Source: Leucobacter chromiiresistens (GTDB lineage Bacteria; Actinomycetota; Actinomycetes; Actinomycetales; Microbacteriaceae). From it: a stretch of 64,000 nucleotides of DNA. Shown one piece after another: positions 50,050 to 60,879 of the stretch. The stretch is from the NCBI RefSeq assembly GCF_900102345.1, contig NZ_FNKB01000001.1, positions 2,759,344 to 2,823,343 on the forward strand. Reading direction: 5' to 3'. Numbering within the stretch: the stretch's first letter is position 1; each line of letters opens with the position of its first letter. The translations under genes and the position numbers were made by a program. Under the pieces are notes generated by a model. It searched no databases and was not told the origin of the DNA. It was given only the letters and a program-made list of their open reading frames with translations.

Positions 50050-51030
50050 CTACTCGAAGCGGACGCCCGAACCGCCGCGGCCGCCGCGCGAGCCTCGGGT
50101 CGCCCCGTCGAGCGCGTCCCGCGCCGCGCGCATCGCGGGTTCGCCGGACCAGCCCCGCCGGGCGAGAAAGCCGAGCAACCGGCGTTCGGCGACCTGACGC
50201 TCGAGCCCGCCGAGCTTCGCCGCGCGGTCGCGCGCGGTCTGCCGCAGCAGTTCGAACTCCTCATCGGAGTCGAGCTCGCCGATCGCGGTCTCGATCACGT
50301 CGCCCGGAAGCCTGCGGGCCTGCAGTTTCACGCGGATCTGCGACCGACTCGCCCGCTTCGTGTGGCGCAGCTTCTCGGTGAGCGTGCGGGCGAGCCCGAG
50401 ATCGTCGAGATAGAGGCTGCGGGTGAACTCGTCGACGACCGTCTCGATCTCATCGGCCCCGTGGTCGAGGCGGGCGAGCTCCTCCCGGAGCTCGCCGCTC
50501 GTCCGGGCGCGGCGACCCAGGATGCGCACTCCGTCTTCGTGGGCGGTGCGCCCGGGCGCCTCGTCGGCGGGATCCGATTCGGGGTCGTCGATCTCCTGCT
50601 GGTCGGGCTCTGCCGTATCGGCGCCGCCCTCGAGCGGTCCACTCGTCGGCGATACCCGCGCAGCGAAGTCGCCCTGCACGACGGGCCGGACGCCGGTCTC
50701 GATCATCGACGCGACGCCCGAGTCGATGAGCCTGGCGAGCTCCTCACGGGTCGCCTGACGCGCTGCGGAGCCGGCCTCCCCCTCGGGATGATCGACCGCA
50801 TCGACCTCATCGACCTCATCAGTGCGATCGACCTCATCAATGCGATCGACCTCATCAATGCGATCGACCTCATCAGCCCCATCGCCCTCTTCAATGCGAT
50901 CGCCGAAGCCGACCGCTCCGCGCACGCGCGGCCGGTTCAGCTGAGAGCGCAGCTCGATGACTTCGGCCAGGTCGCCGCGATCCTCCGACCGCGACTCCTC
51001 ATCGGGCGGAGGGAGAAACCGCACCACCAT
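50050..51030 (-). CDS. recX: Regulatory protein RecX with acidic repeat-bearing N-terminal extension
   Basis: Modulates RecA filaments. 326 residues, long for RecX; the three-repeat helical RecX core is about residues 165-315 ([55 protein letters not shown]). The extension contains a tandem hexapeptide (DEVDRI, residues 53-80), encoded by an 18-bp DNA repeat, and further Asp/Glu-rich sequence to about 160. The ATG lies one base after the recA stop, so recA-recX is an operon. Confidence 0.9.
   Translation of the reverse strand: MVVRFLPPPDEESRSEDRGDLAEVIELRSQLNRPRVRGAVGFGDRIEEGDGADEVDRIDEVDRIDEVDRTDEVDEVDAVDHPEGEAGSAARQATREELARLIDSGVASMIETGVRPVVQGDFAARVSPTSGPLEGGADTAEPDQQEIDDPESDPADEAPGRTAHEDGVRILGRRARTSGELREELARLDHGADEIETVVDEFTRSLYLDDLGLARTLTEKLRHTKRASRSQIRVKLQARRLPGDVIETAIGELDSDEEFELLRQTARDRAAKLGGLERQVAERRLLGFLARRGWSGEPAMRAARDALDGATRGSRGGRGGSGVRFE
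50824..50877. repeat. 18-bp tandem repeat inside recX
   Basis: GCGATCGACCTCATCAAT occurs at 50824-50841 and 50842-50859, with a third copy (last two bases changed) at 50860-50877 and degenerate copies on both sides (about 50800-50895). The unit is a multiple of three, so copy-number change keeps the recX frame; it encodes the acidic repeat in the N-terminal extension. Confidence 0.9.
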
Positions 51031-51031
51031 C

Positions 51032-52147
<1,116 letters not shown>

Positions 52148-52343
52148 GGTGTGCTCCTCATCACGTGCGCGGCGTGCCGCTGGGTGTGCTGCCTGCATAC
52201 TGTCTCGGCCCCGGATGGGGCAGACAAGGCATCGGTGGTCGTGCGCTTCTCACCCTAGGATCAGCCACCGACATTCATGGCCGGAGGCGGAGAACTGTGA
52301 ATGCGAAGGGCGACTCACCACCTGTAGACGAAGATAACACCAT

Positions 52344-52359
52344 TCGAACACAGTTTCGA
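52344..52359. promoter_or_regulatory. LexA (SOS) box upstream of recA
   Basis: TCGAACACAGTTTCGA matches TCGAAC-N4-GTTCGA at all but one half-site base. It is 197 nt upstream of the recA start and 52 nt past the DUF3046 stop, in a 264-bp gap, so recA has its own SOS-regulated promoter. Confidence 0.82.
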
Positions 52360-52411
52360 AGAATGCGACGGCGTGTCTGTCGCGGCGCGCGCCGCGCACC
52401 CGTCGCTCCCG

Positions 52412-52636
52412 CTACTCGCGGGGATCCGGCAGCCCGCGCCCGTGACGCCGCGCCACCGGCACGGCGAGGTCATCGCAGAGCGCCTCCCACACGTGACGCG
52501 GCGCCACTCCGCGCTCGATCGCCTCGTTCGCAGTACCTCCGAGCGGGGCCAACCAGTGGTCGCGCAGCAGCACGGGGGCGTAGTCCTCGCCGAACTCCGA
52601 GACGCACGCGCGCCGGAACTCACTCAACCGCATCAT
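52412..52636 (-). CDS. DUF3046 domain protein
   Basis: 74 residues: MRLSEFRRACVSEFG, the central SEFGEDYAPVLLRDHWL and HVWEALCDDLAVPVARRHG cover the whole small family domain. DUF3046 genes sit just upstream of recA in most actinobacteria. Function unknown. Two adjacent ATGs make the start uncertain by one residue. Confidence 0.88.
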   Translation of the reverse strand: MMRLSEFRRACVSEFGEDYAPVLLRDHWLAPLGGTANEAIERGVAPRHVWEALCDDLAVPVARRHGRGLPDPRE

Positions 52637-52736
52637 TCACACCCGTTCCTGTCTTCCGCCCCGACACGTCGAAGCGCCCGAACCGGAAACGGCCGGGCGC
52701 TTCAGCGCCGCTCGCACGGCGCACCTCTCGAGATGC

Positions 52737-53057
52737 CTACGAGACCAGCTCGGGGGTGAACCCCGACACCAGCTCCGCAGGCACCGTGTCGGGAACCCGG
52801 TGAGCCATCGGGAGCGACAAGCCCTCGACCACGGAGAGTCGCTCGCTCACCTCTCCCATGATCACGGAGAGCGGGGTGTCGAGCGCATCGGCGACGGCGG
52901 CGAGGATCTCACTCGACGCCTCCTTCTGACCGCGCTCGACCTCGCTCAGATATCCGAGCGCGACGCTCGCCTCACCGGCGACCTGCCGCAGCGTACGACC
53001 CTTCTGCAGCCGGAAGTCACGCAGCACATCGCCGATCTCCTGACGCATGAGCACCAT
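52737..53057 (-). CDS. clgR: ClgR-like helix-turn-helix transcriptional regulator
   Basis: 106 residues. Cro/C1-type HTH at about 6-66 (IGDVLRDFRLQKGRTLRQVA, SVALGYLSEVERGQKEASSE). The short C-terminal tail ends in a Val/Ser-rich sequence as in ClgR. ClgR activates clp protease genes and itself is Clp-degraded in other actinobacteria. ATG at 53057 has AAGGAGG 6 nt upstream. Position near recA and cinA/pgsA is the conserved one. Confidence 0.87.
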   Translation of the reverse strand: MVLMRQEIGDVLRDFRLQKGRTLRQVAGEASVALGYLSEVERGQKEASSEILAAVADALDTPLSVIMGEVSERLSVVEGLSLPMAHRVPDTVPAELVSGFTPELVS

Positions 53058-53188
53058 GTGAACCCTCCTTCACGTGCACAACCCGAGTCGTGCCTCCACC
53101 ATACCCGCTCCGCGACGGGCTGTCGCTGCGGGGACGCCGACCATTTTCGGATCGCCGTACTGTGAACAACCCCGAGCTTAACCGCTGT

Positions 53189-53249
53189 ATTCCTGAAATC
53201 TCACTGAAGTTGAGTCTGCCTGACTCAGGTTCAGCGAAATATCAGGAAT
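53189..53249 (-). terminator. Long imperfect hairpin after the amino-acid ABC operon
   Basis: Arms 53189-53215 and 53223-53249 (27 nt each, 7-nt loop) pair at about 22 of 27 positions: ATTCCTGA/TCAGGAAT at the base and TGAGT/ACTCA at the top. It starts 15 bp past the ABC ATPase stop, a terminator position, but has no T-tract. It is clearly more AT-rich than its surroundings. An operator or sRNA role is not excluded. Confidence 0.6.
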
Positions 53250-53264
53250 GCGCTGCCGAGGCGC

Positions 53265-54023
53265 TCACAGCACCTTCGAGAGGAACTCCCGCGTGCGCGC
53301 CTGCTGCGGATCGCCGAACACCTGCTCGGGTGCGCCCTCCTCCACCACGGCGCCCCCGTCCATGAACACGACGCGATCGCACACCTCGCGCGCGAAGCCC
53401 ATCTCGTGGGTGACCAGCACCATCGTCATGCCCGAGGCCGCGAGATCGCGGATCACCTGCAGCACCTCCCCCACCATCTCGGGGTCGAGCGCCGACGTCG
53501 CCTCGTCGAACAGCATGATCTTCGGCTCCATCGCGAGCGCACGCGCAATCGCGACGCGCTGCTTCTGCCCGCCCGAGAGCGACGCCGGTCGGGCGTCCCC
53601 CTTCTCGGAGAGCCCGACGCGCTCGAGCAGCGACAGCGCCGCATCGCGGGCCTCGTTCTTCGACTTCTTCTTCAGGTCGACCGGGGCGAGCATGATGTTC
53701 TCGAGCACCGTCATGTTCGGGAACAGGTTGAAGTGCTGGAACACCATGCCGATGTTCTGCCGCACCACGTTGATGTCGGCCTGCTGCGAGGTGAGCTCCA
53801 TGCCGCTCACCACGACCGAGCCCCCGCTCGGCTCCTCGAGGCGGTTGAGGCACCGGAGCAGGGTCGACTTGCCCGATCCCGAGGGTCCGATCACGGAGAC
53901 CACCTCCCCCTCCGCCACGACGAGGTCGATGCCCGTGAGCACCTCGTTGCTGCCGAACGACTTGCGCAGTCCCGCGACCTCGATCGCCGGAGTGCCCGTG
54001 TGCGTTGCCGTGTTCTCGGTCAC
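53265..54023 (-). CDS. Amino-acid ABC transporter ATP-binding protein (GlnQ/GluA-like)
   Basis: 252 residues; Walker [17 protein letters not shown]-loop [20 protein letters not shown], signature [15 protein letters not shown], Walker [19 protein letters not shown]-loop [11 protein letters not shown]: the polar amino-acid transporter subfamily. GTG start at 54023 overlapping the stop of the fused permease gene. Glutamate/glutamine uptake is plausible because gluABCD lies near recX in Corynebacterium, but specificity is not shown. Confidence 0.92.
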   Translation of the reverse strand: MTENTATHTGTPAIEVAGLRKSFGSNEVLTGIDLVVAEGEVVSVIGPSGSGKSTLLRCLNRLEEPSGGSVVVSGMELTSQQADINVVRQNIGMVFQHFNLFPNMTVLENIMLAPVDLKKKSKNEARDAALSLLERVGLSEKGDARPASLSGGQKQRVAIARALAMEPKIMLFDEATSALDPEMVGEVLQVIRDLAASGMTMVLVTHEMGFAREVCDRVVFMDGGAVVEEGAPEQVFGDPQQARTREFLSKVL

Positions 54024-55480
54024 TTGTTCACCTTCTTATCCACGATGTTCGCAAGCCAGGTCAGCAGGGTGATGACGATGAAGTACATCACTCCGACGAT
54101 GATGAGCATCTCCGTCGTGCGGAAGTTCGCCGCATAGATCTGCTGCGCCTGGTAGAGGAGCTCCGCGAAGCCGATGGTCAGGAGCAGCGACGAGTCCTTC
54201 AGCGTGATGACGAGCTGGTTGATGACGGAGGGCATCGAGATCTTGGCTGCCTGCGGCACGACGACGCGCTGCATCGAGCGCCCCCACCCGAGGCCGAGCG
54301 ACCGCGCCGCCTCCATCTGCCCCGGATCCACGGCCTGCAGTCCGCCGCGCACGATCTCGGTCAGGTAGGCACCGGCATTGAGCGCGAGCGTGGCGACACC
54401 GGCGAGGAAGACGTTTCCGGGCGCCCCGGTGAGCTGCGGCAGCCCGAAGTAGAAGAGGAAGGCCCAGACGAGGATCGGCGTGCCGCGGAAGATCGAGACG
54501 TACACCGTGGCGATTCCGCGCACGACGCGCGAGGACGAGATCTTCATGAACCCGAACACGAGCCCGAGCGCGAGGGCGATGATGAAGGAGACGACGGTGA
54601 TCGACACCGTGTTCCAGAGGCCCTTGGAGAGCGCCGGCCAGCTCTCGACCACGAGCTCGAAGATGTTGCCGCCGCCCTGCGTGGTCTCGGAATCGCCGAG
54701 GTACGTGTCGAGGATCTCGTCGTAGGTGCCGTCGGCCTGCAGCTTCGCCAGCCCGTCGTTGAACGCCGCCAGCAGCTCCGAGTTCTCGCCCTTCGCCACG
54801 GCGAAGCCGTACTCGCCGCCCGGGATCTTCTCGGTGACGACCTTGAGTCCGTTGCCCTGGTCGATGCCGTAGGCCAGCACCGGGTAGTCGTCGAACACTG
54901 CGACCGCCGATTGGTTCTTCACCGACTCGTACATGGTCGCCGACTGATCGAGCGCCTTCACCGTGAAGCCGTACTCCTCGGCGAGCTTCTCGGCCTCGGC
55001 GAGCCCCTCGGAACCCGACTTCGCGACCACGGTCTCACCCGCGAGGTCGTCATAGCCCTCGATCGAGTCGTCGTTCGCGGCGACCGCCATCTGCACGCCC
55101 GACTCGAAGTACGGCTCGGAGAAGTCGAAGATCTCCTTGCGCTCGTCCGTGATGGACATGCCGGCGATGACGCCGTCGGCCTGCCCCGACTGCACGGCCG
55201 AGAGCGCGGCCTGGAAGCCCAGCGAGCGGATGTCGACGCTGAACCCCTCCCGCTCCGCGATCGTGTTCATCAGGTCCATGTCGATGCCGACGAGGTCTCC
55301 GGTCGACGGATCGCGGAACTCGAACGGCGCGAAGGTGGTGTCCGTCGCGATGACGTACGTCTCCCCCTCCGCCTGAGCCGGCATGACCGCAGTCGCCGCT
55401 CCGGTTCCCAGCAGCAGCGTCGCTGCGAATCCTGCCGCGAGACCGGCGCGCACGCGAGTCCAACGTCTGTTCTTCTGCAC
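54020..55480 (-). CDS. Amino-acid ABC transporter fused substrate-binding protein and permease
   Basis: 486 residues. Signal peptide (about 10-38, cleaved around AQAEG), a family 3 solute-binding domain (about 42-265; [32 protein letters not shown]), then a HisM/GlnP-type permease domain (about 280-485) with several membrane segments and the EAA loop [21 protein letters not shown]. The TTG at 55486 is only 2 nt from AAGGGG, while the GTG at 55480 has 8-nt spacing, so the GTG is preferred. The binding domain is tethered to its own permease, so no free binding protein is needed. Confidence 0.9.
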   Translation of the reverse strand: MQKNRRWTRVRAGLAAGFAATLLLGTGAATAVMPAQAEGETYVIATDTTFAPFEFRDPSTGDLVGIDMDLMNTIAEREGFSVDIRSLGFQAALSAVQSGQADGVIAGMSITDERKEIFDFSEPYFESGVQMAVAANDDSIEGYDDLAGETVVAKSGSEGLAEAEKLAEEYGFTVKALDQSATMYESVKNQSAVAVFDDYPVLAYGIDQGNGLKVVTEKIPGGEYGFAVAKGENSELLAAFNDGLAKLQADGTYDEILDTYLGDSETTQGGGNIFELVVESWPALSKGLWNTVSITVVSFIIALALGLVFGFMKISSSRVVRGIATVYVSIFRGTPILVWAFLFYFGLPQLTGAPGNVFLAGVATLALNAGAYLTEIVRGGLQAVDPGQMEAARSLGLGWGRSMQRVVVPQAAKISMPSVINQLVITLKDSSLLLTIGFAELLYQAQQIYAANFRTTEMLIIVGVMYFIVITLLTWLANIVDKKVNK

Positions 55481-55550
55481 TCTCAATTCCCCTTCGCGGA
55501 GTTGGATCGCCGCGATCTGCGATGATCGATTCGCCCCCAGCGTACCGAGG

Positions 55551-56093
55551 TCACGGAGCGGATGAGGCCGATCCGGGCTCGAGGCACTCGACCAGCAGCT
55601 CGATCGCCGCGGTGACGGCTGCCGCGCGAATGGTCGCGCGGTCGCCGTCGAGGTCGAGCAGCCGCTGCCGCTCGACGGCGCCCGCGCTCACCGCGACCCA
55701 GACCGTTCCGGCGGGTTGACCGGTCTGCGGATCGGGATCGGGCCCGGCGACGCCCGTCGTGGCGACGCCGATTGCCGTGGGAGCCTCGGCGGAGCCCCTG
55801 CGCGGCACGGCGCACGCTCGACGCACCCCGGCGGCCATCTGTCGCGCGACGTCGCCGTCGACGGGGCCGCTCCGGCGCAGGAGCTCGTCGTCGACTCCGA
55901 GGAGCGAGTGCTTGAGCGCGGTGTCGTAGGCGACGATGCCCCCGACGAGCACGCGCGAGGCCCCCGGAATCGAGACGAAGGCATCGGCGAGCAGACCGCC
56001 GGTGAGCGACTCGGCGACGGCGAGGGTGAGCCCGCGCGCGCCCGCCTCCTCGATGACGCGCCGGGCGAGCTCCGCTCGGCGGGACGCGGTCAC
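55551..56093 (-). CDS. CinA C-terminal-domain protein (nicotinamide-nucleotide amidase type)
   Basis: 180 residues covering only the C-terminal PncC domain of CinA: LAVAESLTGGLLADAFVSIPGAS, VAYDTALKHSLLGV, GVATTGVAGPDPD and AGTVWVAVS. GTG start at 56093 overlaps the pgsA stop. The N-terminal MoCF-like half of CinA is absent, as in many actinobacteria. Would deamidate nicotinamide mononucleotide in NAD recycling. Confidence 0.88.
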   Translation of the reverse strand: MTASRRAELARRVIEEAGARGLTLAVAESLTGGLLADAFVSIPGASRVLVGGIVAYDTALKHSLLGVDDELLRRSGPVDGDVARQMAAGVRRACAVPRRGSAEAPTAIGVATTGVAGPDPDPQTGQPAGTVWVAVSAGAVERQRLLDLDGDRATIRAAAVTAAIELLVECLEPGSASSAP

Positions 56094-56689
56094 CGTGCCG
56101 CCCGCCTCGCCCGCGCGTACCCCACGATGTAGTCGAGCCCGCTCGTGATAGTGAGGATGAAGGCGATGGTCATCGTGATGATGTTGACCCATTCGACGAG
56201 GGGCGCGGCGGATCCCACGACACCGGCGAGCGGCAGCAGTGCGAGGGTGATCGCGACGGACTGCGCCACGGTTTTCACCTTGCCCGCCCAGGCGGCGGCG
56301 AGCACGACGTCGTGGGCGACGAGCAGACGGTGCACGGTGATGCCGACCTCGCGCACGAGGATGAGCACGGTGACCCACCAGGGCAGCTCGGCCAGGATCG
56401 AGAGGCCGACCAGCGCTGCGCCGGTCAGGAATTTGTCGGCGATCGGGTCGAGCAGCTTGCCGAGATCCGTGATGAGCCCTCGGGACCGTGCGATGTGCCC
56501 GTCCCACGCGTCCGTCGCGATCGCGAGCACGAAGAACACGGCCGCCGCCCACCGCCAGGGGCCGTCGGTGCCGCCATCGGCGAGCAGCATCCACAGGAAG
56601 AACGGCGTGGCGAGGATGCGCGCCCCCGTGATGACGTTGGGGGCGTTCCAGTTGCTGGGCGCCGCGGGCGCGGGGGCGTTGGCGGTCAT
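56090..56689 (-). CDS. pgsA: CDP-diacylglycerol--glycerol-3-phosphate 3-phosphatidyltransferase
   Basis: Membrane CDP-alcohol phosphotransferase for phosphatidylglycerol synthesis. 199 residues, five to six membrane segments, signature DAWDGHIARSRGLITDLGKLLDPIADK carrying the D-G-A-R-G-D-D catalytic pattern (about residues 60-86). NVITGARILATPFF is the N-terminal membrane segment. In the conserved ftsK-pgsA-cinA order. Confidence 0.92.
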   Translation of the reverse strand: MTANAPAPAAPSNWNAPNVITGARILATPFFLWMLLADGGTDGPWRWAAAVFFVLAIATDAWDGHIARSRGLITDLGKLLDPIADKFLTGAALVGLSILAELPWWVTVLILVREVGITVHRLLVAHDVVLAAAWAGKVKTVAQSVAITLALLPLAGVVGSAAPLVEWVNIITMTIAFILTITSGLDYIVGYARARRAAR

Positions 56690-56723
56690 GTCAGCAGCCT
56701 ACTTGAGGCGCCGCCGCCCGCTC

Positions 56724-57764
56724 CTAGTAGGCGTAGATCTCGACGTCGAGCCCGTCCGTCGTCGGCGTCACCTCAACGTCCGCGTCGGAGGCGCCCACCT
56801 CGAGCTCTTCGGTGAGCGGTCGGCCGTCGGCGCCGCGGCCGGTGTACGTCGCCGTGAATGCCCCGCGATCCTCGATCTGCATCCAGATCGAGGTCTCGTC
56901 GACGCTGCTCACCAGCGGCGGCGTCACCATTTCCACCGATACGGCCACCTGGGCGGCGGGGTCGAACCTCGGGCTCGGCTCCATCACGTCGATGCCGCAT
57001 GACTGCAACTCCCAGACGTCCGTCGACGTGGCGCACTCGCGGTAGGCCTCGGCGACCTTCCGCTGCACCTCGTCGGCGTAGTCGGGCCCGGGAGCGACCC
57101 AGTCGGAGGCGAAGAGCGCGTCGCCCGCGGAGGTGACGGGGAATCGGGCCCCGTCGAGGGTCGTGAAGTAGGGATTGTGCGATTCGAGCGCGTACTGGCC
57201 CGCGTAAAGGGTCACGACGTCGGCCCCCGCGGGGAACGGCTCGTCGGCTCCGCGCAACCCGAGCGCTCCGCCTCCGGCCGTGTCGAGCATCACGTCGTAT
57301 CGCAGCCCCGAGGTGACGCTCCACGAGTCGTCCTCGTCGCGACGCAGCTCGAGGTGGTCGGTGTACGGGTAGCCGTCGAGTTCGTAGACGACCTCGCCGG
57401 TGGCCCGGCCGGCGTCGAAGTCGACGCGGAAGCGCCCGAGCTCGGGGTGCGCGATGTGCTCCGCCTCGGCGAACACGTCGGCGCTCGGGGCCTCGCCCGA
57501 GCCTGCCGACGGTGCTCCGTCGAAGAGTTGCTCCGCGTCGGCGAGACGCCCCGCCGCGACCGCGTCGAGGTACTGCGCCGCGATCGCACGCACCTCACCG
57601 CGATTATTCGACTGCGCGTCGACGGCGATCACCGTGCCGGCGGCGCCGAGCACCACCACGGCGAGCGCGGCGGTCACTCCCCAGATCCAGGCGCCGCGCT
57701 GCCGGCGGTCGTGCTCCTGCGGCTCGTGCGGACCGGGGGCCACCTGCGCGTCGGGATGCGTCAC
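56724..57764 (-). CDS. Hypothetical single-pass membrane protein
   Basis: 346 residues, GTG start at 57764. Cytoplasmic N-terminus rich in Asp/Gln/Arg, one transmembrane helix (about 26-48, IWGVTAALAVVVLGAAG), then a large extracellular part. Residues about 55-70 (VRAIAAQYLDAVAAGRLADAEQLF) resemble NTF2/DUF4878-like modules. There are two Cys at about 245 and 256 that may form a disulfide. It lies between ftsK and pgsA. Not recognised; no function is assigned. Confidence 0.75.
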   Translation of the reverse strand: MTHPDAQVAPGPHEPQEHDRRQRGAWIWGVTAALAVVVLGAAGTVIAVDAQSNNRGEVRAIAAQYLDAVAAGRLADAEQLFDGAPSAGSGEAPSADVFAEAEHIAHPELGRFRVDFDAGRATGEVVYELDGYPYTDHLELRRDEDDSWSVTSGLRYDVMLDTAGGGALGLRGADEPFPAGADVVTLYAGQYALESHNPYFTTLDGARFPVTSAGDALFASDWVAPGPDYADEVQRKVAEAYRECATSTDVWELQSCGIDVMEPSPRFDPAAQVAVSVEMVTPPLVSSVDETSIWMQIEDRGAFTATYTGRGADGRPLTEELEVGASDADVEVTPTTDGLDVEIYAY

Positions 57765-57843
57765 CGTCGTCTCCTCTTTTCATCGGCGCGGGGGCTCCGC
57801 GCCACTCGGATTTCGGTCCGGCATCGGTCCGAAGCGTTTCGGG

Positions 57844-60790
57844 TCAGTCCCGCCCGGTGAGCTGCCACGCGTCCTCGTCGCCGTCGCTCTCGACCTCTTC
57901 GAGGCTCGCCTGGTGCTGGGCGATCGGGTCGTCGTACCGGGGGTCGGCGGTTCCGAGCGATGCGTCGAACGGATCGATGACGTCCGTCTCCGCGTCGCCG
58001 CCGGTGCTCGGAGCGGAGGCGGCGCCTCCGGAGGCGAGGCCCGCCGCGCCGCTCGCCACGGATGCGGAGGAGCCCGGTGCGCCGGCGCTCGGCGGCTGCG
58101 GGCGCGGGGACTCGAACGCGGGTGCGGCGGGGGCCGGGCCGCCGCCGATGCGCGCGAGCACTTCGGGCAGCTGCTCAGGGCTGACGAGCACGTCGCGGGC
58201 TTTCGATCCCTCCGACGGTCCGACGATGTCGCGCGACTCCATCAGGTCCATCAACCTGCCCGCCTTCGCGAAGCCGACGCGCAGCTTGCGCTGCAGCATC
58301 GAGGTCGAGCCGAACTGCGAGGAGACGACGAGTTCGATGGCCGCGATCAGCACCTCGAGATCGTCGCCGATGTCTTCGTCGATCTCCTTCTTCTCGACCG
58401 CCTGCGCCACGTCCGCGCGGTACTCGGGCTGCGCTTGAGCCTTGACGTGTGCGACCACCTGCGCGATCTCCGCCTCCCCGACCCACGCGCCCTGCACGCG
58501 CACCGGCGACGATTCGCCGTTCAGCAGGAGCAGGCCGTCGCCCTGCCCGATGAGCCGCTCCGCGCCCACCTCGTCGAGGATGACGCGCGAGTCCGTGCCG
58601 GACGCGACGGCGAACGCGTAGCGGCTCGGCACGTTCGACTTGATCACGCCGGTCACAACGTTCACCGAGGGACGCTGCGTCGCGAGCACCAGGTGGATGC
58701 CGGCGGCGCGGGCCAGCTGCGTGATGCGCTGGATCGAGTCCTCGACGTCCCGGGGGCGATGAGCATGAGGTCCGCCAGCTCGTCGACCACCACGAGCAGG
58801 TAGGGGTAGGGCTTCAGCACGCGCTGGCTGCCCTCGGGGAGCACGATGCCGCCCGACCGCACGGCCTCGTTGAAGTCGTCGATGTGGCGGAAGCCGAAGC
58901 TCGCGAGGTCGTCGTAGCGCATGTCCATCTCCTTCACGACCCACTGCAGCGCTTCGGCCGCCTTCTTGGGGTTCGTGATGATGGGCGTGATGAGGTGCGG
59001 CACGCCCTGGTAGACGGTGAGCTCGACGCGCTTCGGGTCGACGAGCACCATGCGCACCTCGGAGGGCGTCGCCCGCATGAGGATGCTGGTGATCATGGAG
59101 TTGATGAAGCTCGACTTGCCCGAGCCGGTGGCACCGGCGACGAGCAGGTGGGGCATCTTCGCGAGGTTCGCCACGACGAAGCCGCCCTTGACGTCCTTGC
59201 CCACGCCGATGGTCATCGGGTGCGGGCTGCGCTGCGCCTTGCTCGAACGCAGCACGTCGCCCAGCGCGACGTTCTCGCGGTCCTGGTTCGGAATCTCGAT
59301 GCCGATTGCGCTCCGCCCGGGGATCGGGGAGAGGATGCGCACCTCGTTCGAGGCGACGGCGTAGGAGAGATTCTTCGAGAGCGCGGTGACCTTCTCCACC
59401 TTGACGCCGGGGCCGAGCTCGACTTCGTACTGCGTCACGGTCGGGCCGCGTGAGAAGCCCGAGACCCGGGCATCGACCTTGAACTCCTCGAAGACCCGCG
59501 CGATCGCGGCCGTGATGAGGTCGTTCGCCTCCGTATGCGTCTTCGGGGCGTCGCCGGCCGAGAGCGCGTTCTGGTCGGGCAGGCGGTACGCGGCCTGGTC
59601 GGCGGGGCTGTGCGGCGGCGCGACGACGAAGGGCTCCGAGGCCGCCGCAGGTGCGGCCGGCTCCTCCGCGGGCGGTTCGGGAGCGGCGGCCGCGAAGTCG
59701 TCCCAGGAGTCGTCGCCGAGCCCCGACGCCGGTCCGGTCGCCGTCGCCTGCACGGCTGCTTCGGCCTGCTCGAGCTCGTCGAAGAGGTCTGAGGGGAACA
59801 CGCCGGTCGCCGGCTCGGGGGCGAGCGCGGATTCGAACGCGCCGTTCTTCTCCGCCTCAGGCGCGGTGCCGCCGAGTGCGGAGCCGCCGAGTGCGGCATC
59901 GAGGCCGGAGCGGTCGGCCGCGTACTCCGGGTCCTCCTCCCGGCCGGAGGCGTTGCGACGCCACCAGGGCACCGCGTCGCCGTCGCCCTCCTGCTGCTCA
60001 AGGTCGAAGAGCGCCTGCTGCTCGGCCCGCTCCTGCTTGCGGCTGCGCTTCGGCGCGGTCGCGGGCGCGGCATCATGCTCGCCCTCCGCACTCACGCCGA
60101 AGAGGAACGCGTACGCCTCGCGCACGCGTCGGGCGATGCGCGAGGGCGGCGTCTTCAAGACGATGAGCAGCGACATGAGGATCAGGATCGAGAGCAGCGG
60201 CACCGCGACCCACATCGTGAGGTACTTGAGCGCCCCACCCACCAGCCAGCCGAAGACGCCGCCCGCAGCGCTCAGCTGCTCCGGGTTCTCCCAGGGGTTC
60301 GGCATGCCGCCGTACAGGTGGCACAGACCGGCTGCCGAGAGCACGGCGAGCGTGAGCCCCGTCGCGATGCGCCGGTTGTCGTGCACGCTCGACGGATGGT
60401 TGAAGAGCCAGAGCGCGAAGCCCGCCATGATGATCGGCAGACCGAAGGCGACCCGCCCGAAGAGCCCGCCGAACGACCACGCATCGAGGGTCACGGCGAA
60501 CGTCTGCCCGATGAAGAACCACTCGATCACCGCTCCGGCGATCGCGAGCAGCACGAGGAGCAGGGGCACGCCGTCACGACGATCCTCGGGCGCGAGCGGC
60601 TCGACGCGGAAGGCGCGGGCCGCGGCCCCGACGGCGTGCGCCAATCCGTTCCAGGCGCGCACGACGACGCCGTCCGTAGCCTCCGGTTCGGCGAGCACCT
60701 TCGTTTTCGCGGTCGCTCGGGTATCCGCTGAACGGGAACCCGAGTCGCGGCCTTTCCCGTGTGCTGGCGCGACGAAGCTTTACTGGCCAT
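57844..60790 (-). pseudogene. ftsK: DNA translocase FtsK, interrupted by two apparent single-base frameshifts
   Basis: Septal DNA pump for chromosome segregation. N-terminal membrane domain (about four helices), acidic linker, then the motor: Walker [23 protein letters not shown] (Walker B) and the gamma winged-helix domain ([22 protein letters not shown]). The frame is lost just after Walker B: a run of five Gs (58752-58756, six expected) breaks LMLIAP from [17 protein letters not shown] second shift near 60756-60758 (three Cs, four expected) would join [12 protein letters not shown] to [11 protein letters not shown]; otherwise the protein starts at the GTG at 60698. FtsK is generally needed, and both sites are G/C runs, so sequence error is the likely cause. 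Confidence 0.88.
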
Positions 60791-60879
60791 GGTACGAGGT
60801 ACGTTCGACCGCCGACAATGGCGAGTTGACGCTCCGCGCCCGCGCGAATCGCCGGGCCCGGAGGCGACCGGCGGAGCCC

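Noticed and set aside
50800..50895. Tandem 18-bp repeats as a CRISPR array
   Set aside because: The copies are contiguous with no spacers, are a multiple of three, lie inside recX and no cas gene is nearby.
57844..60790. Programmed frameshift in ftsK
   Set aside because: The shift lies at a G run without a recognisable slippery heptamer or downstream structure, and similar shifts occur in every gene after it, which points to sequence error.
60791..60812. LexA box upstream of ftsK
   Set aside because: CGAACGTACCTCG has only the left half-site; the right half does not match, so it does not meet the consensus seen at lexA and recA.
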